A DNA stretch of 64,000 nt, from NCBI GenBank assembly GCA_002436415.1, contig DJMA01000028.1, forward strand, positions 1 through 64,000. Reading direction: 5' to 3'. Of this stretch, positions 8,562 through 15,367 are shown one piece after another. Each line of letters begins with the position of its first letter. The first letter of the stretch is position 1. Under the pieces are notes generated by a model, which searched no databases, was not told the DNA's origin, and saw only the letters and a list, made by a program, of their open reading frames with translations. This stretch comes from Bdellovibrionaceae bacterium UBA6502. Its GTDB lineage: Bacteria; Bdellovibrionota; Bdellovibrionia; Bdellovibrionales; UBA840. The position numbers were made by a program, and so were the translations under genes.

Positions 8562-9941
8562 TTAGTGATTGTGCCCACCTGAACCTTGTCCTTTCATATC
8601 TTCATAACCACCAAAGAGTTGAGCTTGGGCGTCAAGAAGGAAATTTCCTTCAATAACAACTTCTTCACCTTCCATTAATCCATGCTTAACTTCTACATAA
8701 CCCTCTGATTCATGACCAGTGTGAATTTCCTTTGCTCGAAACTGTTTACCAGATACTTTTGTCCAAACGACTTTTCTTTTTCCTGTATCAATAATTGCCG
8801 TTCTTGGGACAACAAGAGGGTGTCCCTCAAGATCTATCTCAAGTGTTGCATCAGCAACCATTCCTGGCTTAAGTTTTCCTATTGTATTTTTTATTGTCGT
8901 TCTTACTTTTAATGTTCTGGATACTGAATCTAGTACTGGATTTACAAAGTTAATTTTTCCTTCTAGTATTTCACCCGGAATGGATGTGAATTCCATTTTT
9001 ACATTTTGCCCCATTGTAACTAAAGAAGCATCTTGTTCATAAACATCCATTTCTACCCAAACCTCAGATAGGTCGGATAATTCAAAGAAGTTTTGACCTT
9101 CTTTAAAGTATTTTCCAACTACAGCATTTCTTTTTCTAACAATACCTGTAGCAGATGAGTAAATAGTTATACTCTTTGGTACTTTATTTTTTTTATACCA
9201 TGATTCATATTGAAATTTTTTAATTCCCCATTGCTCAAGACGCTCTTCACTTTGATTAAGCATATCTCTAAACTCTTTTGACTTAGATTTAACGTAAGTT
9301 TTTCTTGCTATGAGATATTCTTCTCCGGCAGTAATAAGCTTTGGGCTATATAAATCTAATACTGGTTCACCAAGTTTGATAAAGCTTCCAGTAGATTCTA
9401 TATATACTTTCTCTACACGCCCCCCAATACGAGCAGGAATATTGCTTTCTTTATCCTCTGACTGAAGTACTGTTCCTAACAACCTGATTTTTTTACTCAT
9501 CATCATTGTTGTAGTGGGGAAATACTCTGGTTTAAAATGACTCAATTGAGACTTCCTAAGTTTTACCTTTCCTATAACTTTTCCAGCTTTATTTTCTTTT
9601 GGCCTTAAAACCATAGGGGTGCCATCTATAGGGCATACGTCTTCTTTTTCACTTGTAACATCTGGAAAGTTTTCACATTGCCAGATATCCTTCTCTAGTA
9701 CGTTAGTAGTTGTTTGGATCTCTTCGTCACTATCATCAACCTCAACCTTAGTTAGGTTCATATGACAAATAGGGCATTTCCCTGGTTTATCTTGCTTAAT
9801 CTGAGGGTGCATGGAGCAAGTATAATAGCTTTTTACAGTTTCCTTGGAGTGATTATGCTCCGAACTACTATTATTCTTATTCGTGTCACAACCAGCAAAC
9901 ACCAACGCAAATAATGCAAAGATTATAAATTTTTTATTCAT
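8562..9941 (-). CDS. cusB: CusB-type membrane fusion protein with two N-terminal metal-binding modules
   Basis: It is the periplasmic adaptor linking CusA to the outer-membrane channel. A lipobox (LVFAGC) is followed by a heavy-metal-binding module (YTCSMHPQI to CPICHMNL) and a second, variant one (IWQCENFP to CPIDGTPM). The adaptor region then has the lipoyl-like and beta-barrel parts (IPARIGGRVEKVYI; VEMDVYEQD; GMVADATLEI). The frame extends five codons upstream to a TTG that is itself part of the GGAGA ribosome site, so ATG at 9941 is the start. It overlaps the TolC-type gene by 8 bp. The tail is Gly/His-rich (GSGGHNH). Confidence 0.93.
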   Translation of the reverse strand: MNKKFIIFALFALVFAGCDTNKNNSSSEHNHSKETVKSYYTCSMHPQIKQDKPGKCPICHMNLTKVEVDDSDEEIQTTTNVLEKDIWQCENFPDVTSEKEDVCPIDGTPMVLRPKENKAGKVIGKVKLRKSQLSHFKPEYFPTTTMMMSKKIRLLGTVLQSEDKESNIPARIGGRVEKVYIESTGSFIKLGEPVLDLYSPKLITAGEEYLIARKTYVKSKSKEFRDMLNQSEERLEQWGIKKFQYESWYKKNKVPKSITIYSSATGIVRKRNAVVGKYFKEGQNFFELSDLSEVWVEMDVYEQDASLVTMGQNVKMEFTSIPGEILEGKINFVNPVLDSVSRTLKVRTTIKNTIGKLKPGMVADATLEIDLEGHPLVVPRTAIIDTGKRKVVWTKVSGKQFRAKEIHTGHESEGYVEVKHGLMEGEEVVIEGNFLLDAQAQLFGGYEDMKGQGSGGHNH

Positions 9942-11154
9942 ATAATTTTTCTCCAATTAGGTATTTATATTTAGCCTTTGTTTTTAATAGTGCAGCGCTT
10001 AGCTTGCTTCTTTTTAAGAGTAAACTTTGAAGTTTTAATTCAGATTGCAGTAATTCAATATAGCTTGAATCACCTAAACTATATGATTTAGATGTTATTT
10101 TTCTACTATTCTCAGCAAATTTAATTGTTCTTTCTTTTAATATCTTTAATTCTGAATTTAGCTTCTCAATCTGATGTAATAAGCGGCTTTGTTCACTACT
10201 TTTAAACTTTCGATAATTTGAAAGTTTTTTTTCAGCAGAAGCTTTTTCAAAAACTGCTTGAGAATGACCAGAGTATTTTTGTCCAGAAAAAGGTAACGGA
10301 AACGATACCATCGCCGAAACGAAGTCACCCTTGTCGTCAATATTCGATCTTTTTGTATAACCAACTGATACAGTTAAGTCAGGCACATAAGCCAACTTTT
10401 TTGCAGTCAGCATTTTTGACTTCGCAATAAGCTTAGATTTTAAACTTAATTCTTTGAAGTCTTTCGTGCCGTTCTCTGATCTCTTAAAGATCCTCCAAGG
10501 AATCGTTTCTTTTGAAATAGATTCATTGTTCTTACCTAAAACATATGAAAGCTTATCTAGTTGTTGCTTTGATTCGTATTCAGTATTACTTAAAAGGGCC
10601 TCAAGTTCTGATTTTCTAATCTGAATGTCTAAAAGTGCTTGTTGAGAAATTTTACCATTTGCATAGAGCCGTTTAGAGACTTTGAGTATATTTTTAATCC
10701 AATTTAAGTTTTCATTAATAATGTTTATCTCTTCATCTAATTTCTTATTTTCTATAAGTATTTCCCAGAATGAACGAATTAGTTCTTGTGCTTTGTTTTC
10801 TGATTCTTGTTTCGTGGCCTGGCCTAAAGCTGCAAAAGCATCTTCAATATTTCCATACTTAGTTGTTAAAGCGACTTTTTGTGCTAGGCCAAACTCAATA
10901 CCTGTCATAGGAGTATCATCATTTTTTAAACTATCTTTTGGGTAATTTTTAGCAGCAACGCGAAACATAGGATCTCCCCAAGAACCTTTACTTTCACCTT
11001 CTTCAACTAACGCTTTAGATTTCTTTTCTAAAGAACTTACAACATCATGACTTTTGATAGCATCAATGGCATCTTGAAAACTGTAAGAGTAAGCATTACT
11101 TGAGTTTAGTACTCCTGTAGCAAATATAAAAACAGCTAAAAAATTTGATTTCAC
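9934..11154 (-). CDS. TolC-family outer-membrane channel (CusC-like)
   Basis: This is the outer-membrane duct of the CusBA pump. It has a signal peptide (FLAVFIFATGVLNSSNA) and two long helical repeats typical of the family, for example SKRLYANGKISQQALLDIQ and KSYSLGDSSYIELLQSELKL. The start is GTG at 11154: GGAGG lies seven bases upstream, and GTGA overlaps the stop of the preceding gene. An ATG ten codons further upstream is inside that gene and has no ribosome site. The length of about 406 residues is normal for the family. Confidence 0.9.
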   Translation of the reverse strand: MKSNFLAVFIFATGVLNSSNAYSYSFQDAIDAIKSHDVVSSLEKKSKALVEEGESKGSWGDPMFRVAAKNYPKDSLKNDDTPMTGIEFGLAQKVALTTKYGNIEDAFAALGQATKQESENKAQELIRSFWEILIENKKLDEEINIINENLNWIKNILKVSKRLYANGKISQQALLDIQIRKSELEALLSNTEYESKQQLDKLSYVLGKNNESISKETIPWRIFKRSENGTKDFKELSLKSKLIAKSKMLTAKKLAYVPDLTVSVGYTKRSNIDDKGDFVSAMVSFPLPFSGQKYSGHSQAVFEKASAEKKLSNYRKFKSSEQSRLLHQIEKLNSELKILKERTIKFAENSRKITSKSYSLGDSSYIELLQSELKLQSLLLKRSKLSAALLKTKAKYKYLIGEKLYE

Positions 11155-11648
11155 TTTAAAGCCTCCAAAGATTCGTTTACCCATTTTTTCACTTCTTCTA
11201 CTTCTTTTGGGGAAAGTTTAGCATCACTGTGCATCCAAAGGTATTTTTTAGGAGGCATAGTTTTTTCAGAGATACTTTTTTCAATACTTTTTAAATCGTT
11301 TTCAGGCGAATCATGACTAATAAATGGATAATCATTAGAAAAATCGAGATGAGATTTGGCTTCCTTTATATCTGAATCAACAAGTTGTTTTATTCCAGGT
11401 ATTTCATAGTACCAAGGAAATACAGTCTGAGATGAATGGCAATCAAAGCAAGATTTCTTAAATATTGGCTTAATTTTCTTTAAGTAACTTGTGTTGATTT
11501 TTTTATAAACTGCTTCAACCTCTTTACTACCAGAGACTATCCCGTCATGAACAACTTTAGGCGATTTTTTTTTACTGTGATCCTCTCCACCGTGTCCCCA
11601 TGAATTCTGGATGGTAAATGTAAGCAGAAATAACACTATAGTATTCAA
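11151..11648 (-). CDS. Exported haem-binding-domain protein, first gene of the cus operon
   Basis: A signal peptide ends near SWG. The His-rich HGGEDH follows, and then a domain with a single haem site CFDCHSS, TVFPWYYEIPG and MPPKKYLWMH, which matches the haem-binding (Haem_bd) family of small periplasmic proteins. The start is TTG at 11648 with AGGAGG six bases upstream. It lies behind an ECF-type promoter and is joined to the TolC gene by a GTGA overlap. Its exact role in copper tolerance is unknown; an electron-transfer or redox-sensing function is possible. Confidence 0.8.
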   Translation of the reverse strand: MNTIVLFLLTFTIQNSWGHGGEDHSKKKSPKVVHDGIVSGSKEVEAVYKKINTSYLKKIKPIFKKSCFDCHSSQTVFPWYYEIPGIKQLVDSDIKEAKSHLDFSNDYPFISHDSPENDLKSIEKSISEKTMPPKKYLWMHSDAKLSPKEVEEVKKWVNESLEALK

Positions 11649-11678
11649 AACTAGCCTCCTAAATTAGTCTTCATCCCC

Positions 11679-11708
11679 TATTACGAGTCATATTATTATT
11701 TTGTGACA
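11679..11708 (-). promoter_or_regulatory. ECF-type promoter of the cus operon
   Basis: Leftward TGTCACAAA (11708-11700), 14 bases, CGTAATA (11685-11679). The same two boxes at the same spacing occur in the other direction at 11785-11814 before the ECF sigma gene. Transcription would begin near 11672, leaving a leader of about 24 bases that contains AGGAGG. Confidence 0.7.
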
Positions 11709-11753
11709 AAAAACTTATCTTTTTACTTAAAATATTGTATTTTTAATTACTTA

Positions 11754-11768
11754 TACCCCGTCAGGGTA
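11754..11768. promoter_or_regulatory. CsoR-type operator between the cus and sigma genes
   Basis: TACCCCGTCAGGGTA: TACC and GGTA arms seven bases apart, in the form shared by the boxes at 13246, 18659 and 20198. It lies between the two divergent ECF-type promoters. Confidence 0.6.
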
Positions 11769-11784
11769 CATTTGAAAATAAATA

Positions 11785-11814
11785 TGTCACAAAATCAGTA
11801 TTTCTATCGTAATA
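11785..11814 (+). promoter_or_regulatory. ECF-type promoter of the sigma factor gene
   Basis: TGTCACAAA (11785-11793), 14 bases, CGTAATA (11808-11814), identical boxes and spacing to the leftward cus promoter. It implies self-activation. The -10 lies only 11 bases before the ATG, so an mRNA started here would be almost leaderless. Confidence 0.6.
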
Positions 11815-11825
11815 GGGAGTAGAAG

Positions 11826-12359
11826 ATGAAGAATCCGTATTCACATCTTACAGATGAACAACTAATGAGACTTTATCAAAAGGGTGAAAACATGGCCTTT
11901 GAAGTGATTTATAATAGAAATAAGGGACGTATCTACTCCTATCTCAATAAAAGAATGTCTGATGATTCGGCAATTGATGAGGTATTCCAGAATATTTTAC
12001 TTAAATTTCACAACTCACGAATGAGCTATGACCCAAAATATCCTTTAGGGAAATGGATTTTTACTATTAGTAAAAGCGAATTACTAGACTTCAGGAAAAA
12101 GAGAAAGTTTGTGTATGAAGATTTAAAAGATGAACACCTATTATCAGAAAACAGTGATACTAGCGAAAAAATTGATTTATATGAAATTAAAAATTTAAGT
12201 GAAAATGAAAGGAGTGCAATAGCACTTAGATATTACTCTGAAAAAGACTTCTTAGAAATTTCAAAATTACTAAATGTATCAGAGTCTAATGTTAGAAAAT
12301 TAATTTCAAGAGGTCTTAAAAAAGTTCGCTTAAAGTTTACTGGAGGTCAAAATGACTGA
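11826..12359 (+). CDS. ECF RNA polymerase sigma factor
   Basis: The 177-residue protein has sigma region 2 (DEQLMRLYQKGENMAFEVIYNRNKGRIYSYLNKRM to FHNSRMSYDP) and region 4 (LSENERSAIALRYYSEKDFLEISKLLNVSESNVRKLISRGLKKVR). There is no region 1 or 3, as in extracytoplasmic-function sigma factors. The adjacent divergent promoters with identical -35/-10 boxes suggest that it drives itself and the cus operon. Its last 8 bases overlap a membrane-protein gene that is probably its anti-sigma factor. A metal or envelope-stress signal is inferred from the neighbours. Confidence 0.92.
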   Translation: MKNPYSHLTDEQLMRLYQKGENMAFEVIYNRNKGRIYSYLNKRMSDDSAIDEVFQNILLKFHNSRMSYDPKYPLGKWIFTISKSELLDFRKKRKFVYEDLKDEHLLSENSDTSEKIDLYEIKNLSENERSAIALRYYSEKDFLEISKLLNVSESNVRKLISRGLKKVRLKFTGGQND

Positions 12360-12882
12360 TCCTTTTAACAACAAAGATTATGAAGATTTTCTTAACTCTG
12401 AAGGTATTGGGCCTTCGAAGGAGTTAGATGACAAAATTATTAATTATGTGAAATATGATATGAACCCTGATATGAAAATTGTATTTGTAAAACTACTCGG
12501 AATACAGACGTTTATAGGTATTTTAACTTTATTATTTTGCCCACAATTTGAACTTAGCTTAACTAATAATCACGACCTTTATCATTACTTTCATTATACT
12601 TTTGGGACTTATGGTTGTTTTGCAATTTGTGGAGCTTTATTTGTGGGCAGTGGGGCCATATTCGCTTCTTATTTACTTAAAAAATCAGAAGTGAGGAAGA
12701 TTAGGTCAAATAAGTCGTTGTGTTATTTAGCAATTTCTTTGATAGCTGTTTCTCTGTTTATATTGTTTGGAGCTGAAGTCTATTTAACAGCGGCTCTTGC
12801 TTGGTTGGTAGGAGCTGTTTTAGGTGGACTATTGATGGTAGAAGTTAATGGTATTTTTAGAGACTCGTTTTTTTCAATTTAG
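12352..12882 (+). CDS. Putative membrane anti-sigma factor
   Basis: An N-terminal cytosolic stretch of about 45 residues (DPFNNKDYEDFLNS to KYDMNP) precedes four predicted membrane segments. Genes overlapping an ECF sigma gene and encoding such proteins are usually anti-sigma factors that hold the sigma at the membrane. I do not see a zinc-binding HxxxCxxC motif, so this would be a non-ZAS type. The 3' end overlaps the csoR stop on the other strand by four bases. The call rests mainly on gene context. Confidence 0.6.
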   Translation: MTDPFNNKDYEDFLNSEGIGPSKELDDKIINYVKYDMNPDMKIVFVKLLGIQTFIGILTLLFCPQFELSLTNNHDLYHYFHYTFGTYGCFAICGALFVGSGAIFASYLLKKSEVRKIRSNKSLCYLAISLIAVSLFILFGAEVYLTAALAWLVGAVLGGLLMVEVNGIFRDSFFSI

Positions 12883-13172
12883 GATTTTGATGTCCTTTTA
12901 AGTAGGTTTAATATTTCATCAACCTTCTCTAAAGCATCTTTTTTGGAGTTGGAGTCTATTGCTGAAATTAAACAACAATTAAGATGACCTTCAAGAACTG
13001 AAAGCTCTAGTGATTTTAATGCACTTCTAGCTGCTTTAATTTGCGTAAGAATGTCTACGCAATACTTTTCATCTTCAATCATTTTTTTAATACCACGAAC
13101 TTGACCTTCAATTTTATTAACTCTTGTCAATTGATTTTTATGGTCAGCTCCATGCTTATGAGAATCTTTCAT
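12879..13172 (-). CDS. csoR: CsoR-family Cu(I)-sensing repressor, copy 1
   Basis: A small all-helical DUF156 repressor of 97 residues. The Cu(I) ligands of CsoR are present as Cys38, His63 and Cys67 (YCVD, GHLNCC), with an extra Cys at 66. The family binds GC-flanked operators when apo and releases them on Cu(I) binding. A box TACC-N7-GGTA lies upstream between this gene and the divergent YceI-like gene. The N-terminus is His-rich (HKHGADH). It is one of two csoR copies in the island; the other is at 17557-17841. Confidence 0.88.
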   Translation of the reverse strand: MKDSHKHGADHKNQLTRVNKIEGQVRGIKKMIEDEKYCVDILTQIKAARSALKSLELSVLEGHLNCCLISAIDSNSKKDALEKVDEILNLLKRTSKS

Positions 13173-13245
13173 TTCTTTTCCTGCTAATCATCTGAAATAT
13201 TAAATACTTACATACCGCATATAATTAATATATTCAAGTTTTTAC

Positions 13246-13260
13246 TACCCCTAGGGGGTA
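13246..13260. promoter_or_regulatory. CsoR-type operator between csoR copy 1 and the YceI-like gene
   Basis: TACCCCTAGGGGGTA is a near-perfect palindrome of the TACC-N7-GGTA form in the divergent control region, about 30 bases before the YceI-like ATG. It is the most symmetric of the four boxes. Confidence 0.72.
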
Positions 13261-13288
13261 TGATATTTTATAGTTCAGGAGATAAGTC

Positions 13289-13792
13289 ATGAAAATCATA
13301 TTTTTATCAATAATACTTTTTGGGTCATTAAACACAATGGCATCTACTAAAAATTTATCCATAAAAGTTGCATTATCGCCCGCAGGATCATTTACAATAA
13401 CTTCTAATAAAATCAAAGGAAAGGTCTATGTTGGCAGTAATGGTAATCTGATTGCCAAAAATATTAAAATTCCCGTAAAAACATTAAAGACGGGAATTGA
13501 ATTAAGAGACAACCACCTTAAAAAGAAGCTTGGCCATGAAAAGGACAAAAAGTCTATTTTGTTACTGCTAGAAGCAAAGGGTGTAAACGGAAAAGGGAAG
13601 GCCAAATTTAGAGTATTAAACAAAGAGCAGACCACAGATTTTACCTATAAAAAGGTTTCTAAAAATATTGGAGAAGCAAACTTTACCTTAAATTTGGATA
13701 ATTTTGGTATTTCAGGAATTAGTTATATGGGGGTTGGAGTTAAAAATATTGTCAATGTCTCTGTTAAGCTCCCTTTTATAGTTAAAAAATGA
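13289..13792 (+). CDS. YceI-like periplasmic lipid-binding protein
   Basis: A signal peptide (MKIIFLSIILFGSLNTMAS) precedes a YceI-type beta-barrel with the expected pattern: GSFTITSNKIKGKVY near the start, LKTGIELRDNHLKKKLG in the middle and a closing beta-strand region. YceI proteins bind isoprenoid-type lipids in the periplasm and often occur with cytochrome or redox genes. The stop overlaps the next ATG (ATGA), coupling it to a small c-type cytochrome. The upstream CsoR-type box suggests copper induction. Length (167 residues) is slightly short but within range. Confidence 0.78.
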   Translation: MKIIFLSIILFGSLNTMASTKNLSIKVALSPAGSFTITSNKIKGKVYVGSNGNLIAKNIKIPVKTLKTGIELRDNHLKKKLGHEKDKKSILLLLEAKGVNGKGKAKFRVLNKEQTTDFTYKKVSKNIGEANFTLNLDNFGISGISYMGVGVKNIVNVSVKLPFIVKK

Positions 13793-14142
13793 AAATTTGT
13801 TTAAGCTTTATAGCGATAATATTTTTTGTGTCATGTAATCAATCTACAAACTCAAACTCTTTTGATCGCGCTTTTTCTGAAAATATTGGGATTGATAGGT
13901 CAACAGCAGAGGGCGAAAGACTCTTCCAAGCTTATACAGCCTTGAAAAATAACTGTATGTCTTGTCACTCGGGCTACCACAATACTTGGTCATCCTACAA
14001 TACAAGCCAAGCTTGGATTAATGCAGGTCTAGTTGAAAGCAATGATGCTTATGCTTCAAGTATTATTATTAGACTTAAGAATATTGGTGGAAATATGCCA
14101 AAAGACAACCCTCAAATCCCCGAAGAGATAGTGGCCGATTAA
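13789..14142 (+). CDS. Cytochrome c lipoprotein with an abrupt C-terminus
   Basis: A lipobox (FFVSC) is followed by one haem site, CMSCHSG, and a possible axial Met in GGNMPKDNP. It is coupled to the YceI-like gene by an ATGA overlap, so the two may act together in periplasmic redox chemistry. The frame stops right after IPEEIVAD. Beyond the stop, another frame reads KLTLTK and the original frame then reads ESYVNAF, which resembles the C-terminal helix of similar cytochromes. The end may therefore have been shortened by two small indels. The rest of the domain appears intact. Confidence 0.72.
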   Translation: MKICLSFIAIIFFVSCNQSTNSNSFDRAFSENIGIDRSTAEGERLFQAYTALKNNCMSCHSGYHNTWSSYNTSQAWINAGLVESNDAYASSIIIRLKNIGGNMPKDNPQIPEEIVAD

Positions 14143-14183
14143 ATTAACTTTGACTAAGAGAGTTATGTAAACGCTTTTCGTGA

Positions 14184-14321
14184 TTACCGCACACTCATGA
14201 TATAACCAGCTGCCTTTACAAGTTTTGAATCTTCTTTTTTCCCATAGTGAATTACGATTAAACCAATACCTAAGACCAAAAATTCAACCATAAATGCTAT
14301 GTCACCTAAAAACTCTGCCAT
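14184..14321 (-). CDS. 45-residue single-span membrane protein
   Basis: The peptide begins MAEFLGDIAFMVEFLVLG, crosses the membrane once and ends in a basic tail (HYGKKEDSKLVK). It has a GGAAGG ribosome site, and its ATG overlaps the stop of the 40-residue protein gene by one base (TAATG). It is the last gene of the P-type ATPase operon. Function unknown; small membrane proteins of this kind often modulate transporters, but nothing here shows it. Confidence 0.55.
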   Translation of the reverse strand: MAEFLGDIAFMVEFLVLGIGLIVIHYGKKEDSKLVKAAGYIMSVR

Positions 14322-14443
14322 TACTTATCCTTCCTTTTAACTATTTTATAAACTAAATAAGCAACCCCAAAAAACACAATGGAACTTACTATACTAATTA
14401 GCATATAGTGGTCATGAATTGAGTTATTATGCCATTCCATCAT
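14321..14443 (-). CDS. 40-residue single-span membrane protein
   Basis: The peptide starts MMEWHNNSIHDHYM, so it has a His-containing head, then one hydrophobic span (LISIVSSIVFFGVAYLVY) and a basic tail (KIVKRKDK). It follows the methyltransferase-like gene by three bases and overlaps the 45-residue protein by one base. The close packing supports expression. The His cluster facing the periplasm could bind metal, which is speculation. Confidence 0.52.
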   Translation of the reverse strand: MMEWHNNSIHDHYMLISIVSSIVFFGVAYLVYKIVKRKDK

Positions 14444-14446
14444 TCT

Positions 14447-15106
14447 TTAGACTTCGCTGCTTTCTTTGTTAAACAACTCACCCCATTTGGGAATATAAGC
14501 AGGCACATTCTTTTTATAGTCTAAATACTTCTCACCAAATTCTTTAATCATATGCTCTTCTTCTTTTTTTCCAAGTCGATGATACATATAAAGAAGAATA
14601 GGAAACATTGCGATAGTTAGAAGTGTTGGCCACATTAATAAAAATCCGAACATAATCGCTACGAAACCTATATATTGTGGATGCCTAACTTTTGCATATA
14701 GCCCTGTTGTCGCAAGTGTATGATTCTTTTGAGCTGCATGAAGGACTTTCCATCCAGAAGACAGCATTATGAATCCCAAAACGATAAAGACATTAGCAGC
14801 AATATGAATTGGATGAAAATGTGGATCAATTTTAGAATCAATAAAAGCATTCCACAGGTGACCATTTTCATGAGAGAAAATATTTAACCCAGGAAATTTT
14901 TCACTCAGCCAACCTGAAAGGAAATAAATAGTAAGTGGAAATCCATACATTTCAGTAAATAGGGCCAGAATAAAAGCAGAAAAAGCTCCAAGGGAACGCC
15001 AATCTGTTGCACTTTTAGGCTTCGTGAAACTAAATGCAAAAATAATAAAAATTGCTGAATTTAAAATAACTAATGTCCAAAGACCATATCCTGATTCACC
15101 GTGCAT
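14447..15106 (-). CDS. Isoprenylcysteine carboxyl methyltransferase-like membrane protein
   Basis: Several hydrophobic segments are followed by the C-terminal signature of the ICMT/PEMT family: TTGLYAKVRHPQYIGFVAIMFGFLL, then EEEHMIKEFGEKYLDYKKNVPAYIPK. These proteins methylate small or lipid substrates using S-adenosylmethionine; copies in metal-resistance operons have no settled role. The frame opens 30 codons earlier, but that part is out-of-frame sequence of the DUF2933 gene. ATG at 15106 has AAGGAGG upstream and is chosen. It is preceded by the broken DUF2933 gene, a pairing often seen in copper islands. Confidence 0.8.
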   Translation of the reverse strand: MHGESGYGLWTLVILNSAIFIIFAFSFTKPKSATDWRSLGAFSAFILALFTEMYGFPLTIYFLSGWLSEKFPGLNIFSHENGHLWNAFIDSKIDPHFHPIHIAANVFIVLGFIMLSSGWKVLHAAQKNHTLATTGLYAKVRHPQYIGFVAIMFGFLLMWPTLLTIAMFPILLYMYHRLGKKEEEHMIKEFGEKYLDYKKNVPAYIPKWGELFNKESSEV

Positions 15107-15356
15107 TATGTTCCTCCTTTTTACTATCATGGCTACATTCCTCATTGTTGTTATGAGAATGATGGCCCCCATGTCCTCCATGTCCATGCCCTCCATGCAT
15201 AAATATGTGCATCAAAGGGCATAAAAGCAAAATAGAGTATGGTTAAAGTCCCAAAGCATGCTCTAAGTGATATGTGTAAACCCAGTAGCCTAAACCAACA
15301 ATACAAATTAATACAAAAGGGTTTTTCCAAAAATTTTTAACCTCGTCTTTATTCAT
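15096..15356 (-). pseudogene. DUF2933-type membrane protein interrupted by an in-frame TAA
   Basis: One continuous frame of 87 codons starts at ATG 15356 (GGAGA ribosome site). It encodes MNKDEVKNFWKNPFVLICI, a span ending HLEHALGL, then TAA at 15243-15245, then in the same frame PYSILLLCPLMHIFMHGG followed by a His/Gly-rich tail (HGHGGHGGHH) and a final TGA. The two halves together match DUF2933 proteins, where the equivalent site reads LPY followed by a hydrophobic span and CPLMH. A single T-to-A change of TTA to TAA would explain the break. Either the gene is dead, the stop is read through, or the base is wrong. Confidence 0.75.
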
Positions 15357-15367
15357 ATTTTCTCCAG

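Noticed and set aside
13234..13416. 60-residue minus-strand frame across the YceI-like gene start
   Set aside because: It overlaps the CsoR-type box and the real gene; no ribosome site.
14447..15196. 249-residue frame as the start of the methyltransferase-like gene
   Set aside because: The first 30 codons are out-of-frame DUF2933 sequence; AAGGAGG marks ATG 15106 as the start.
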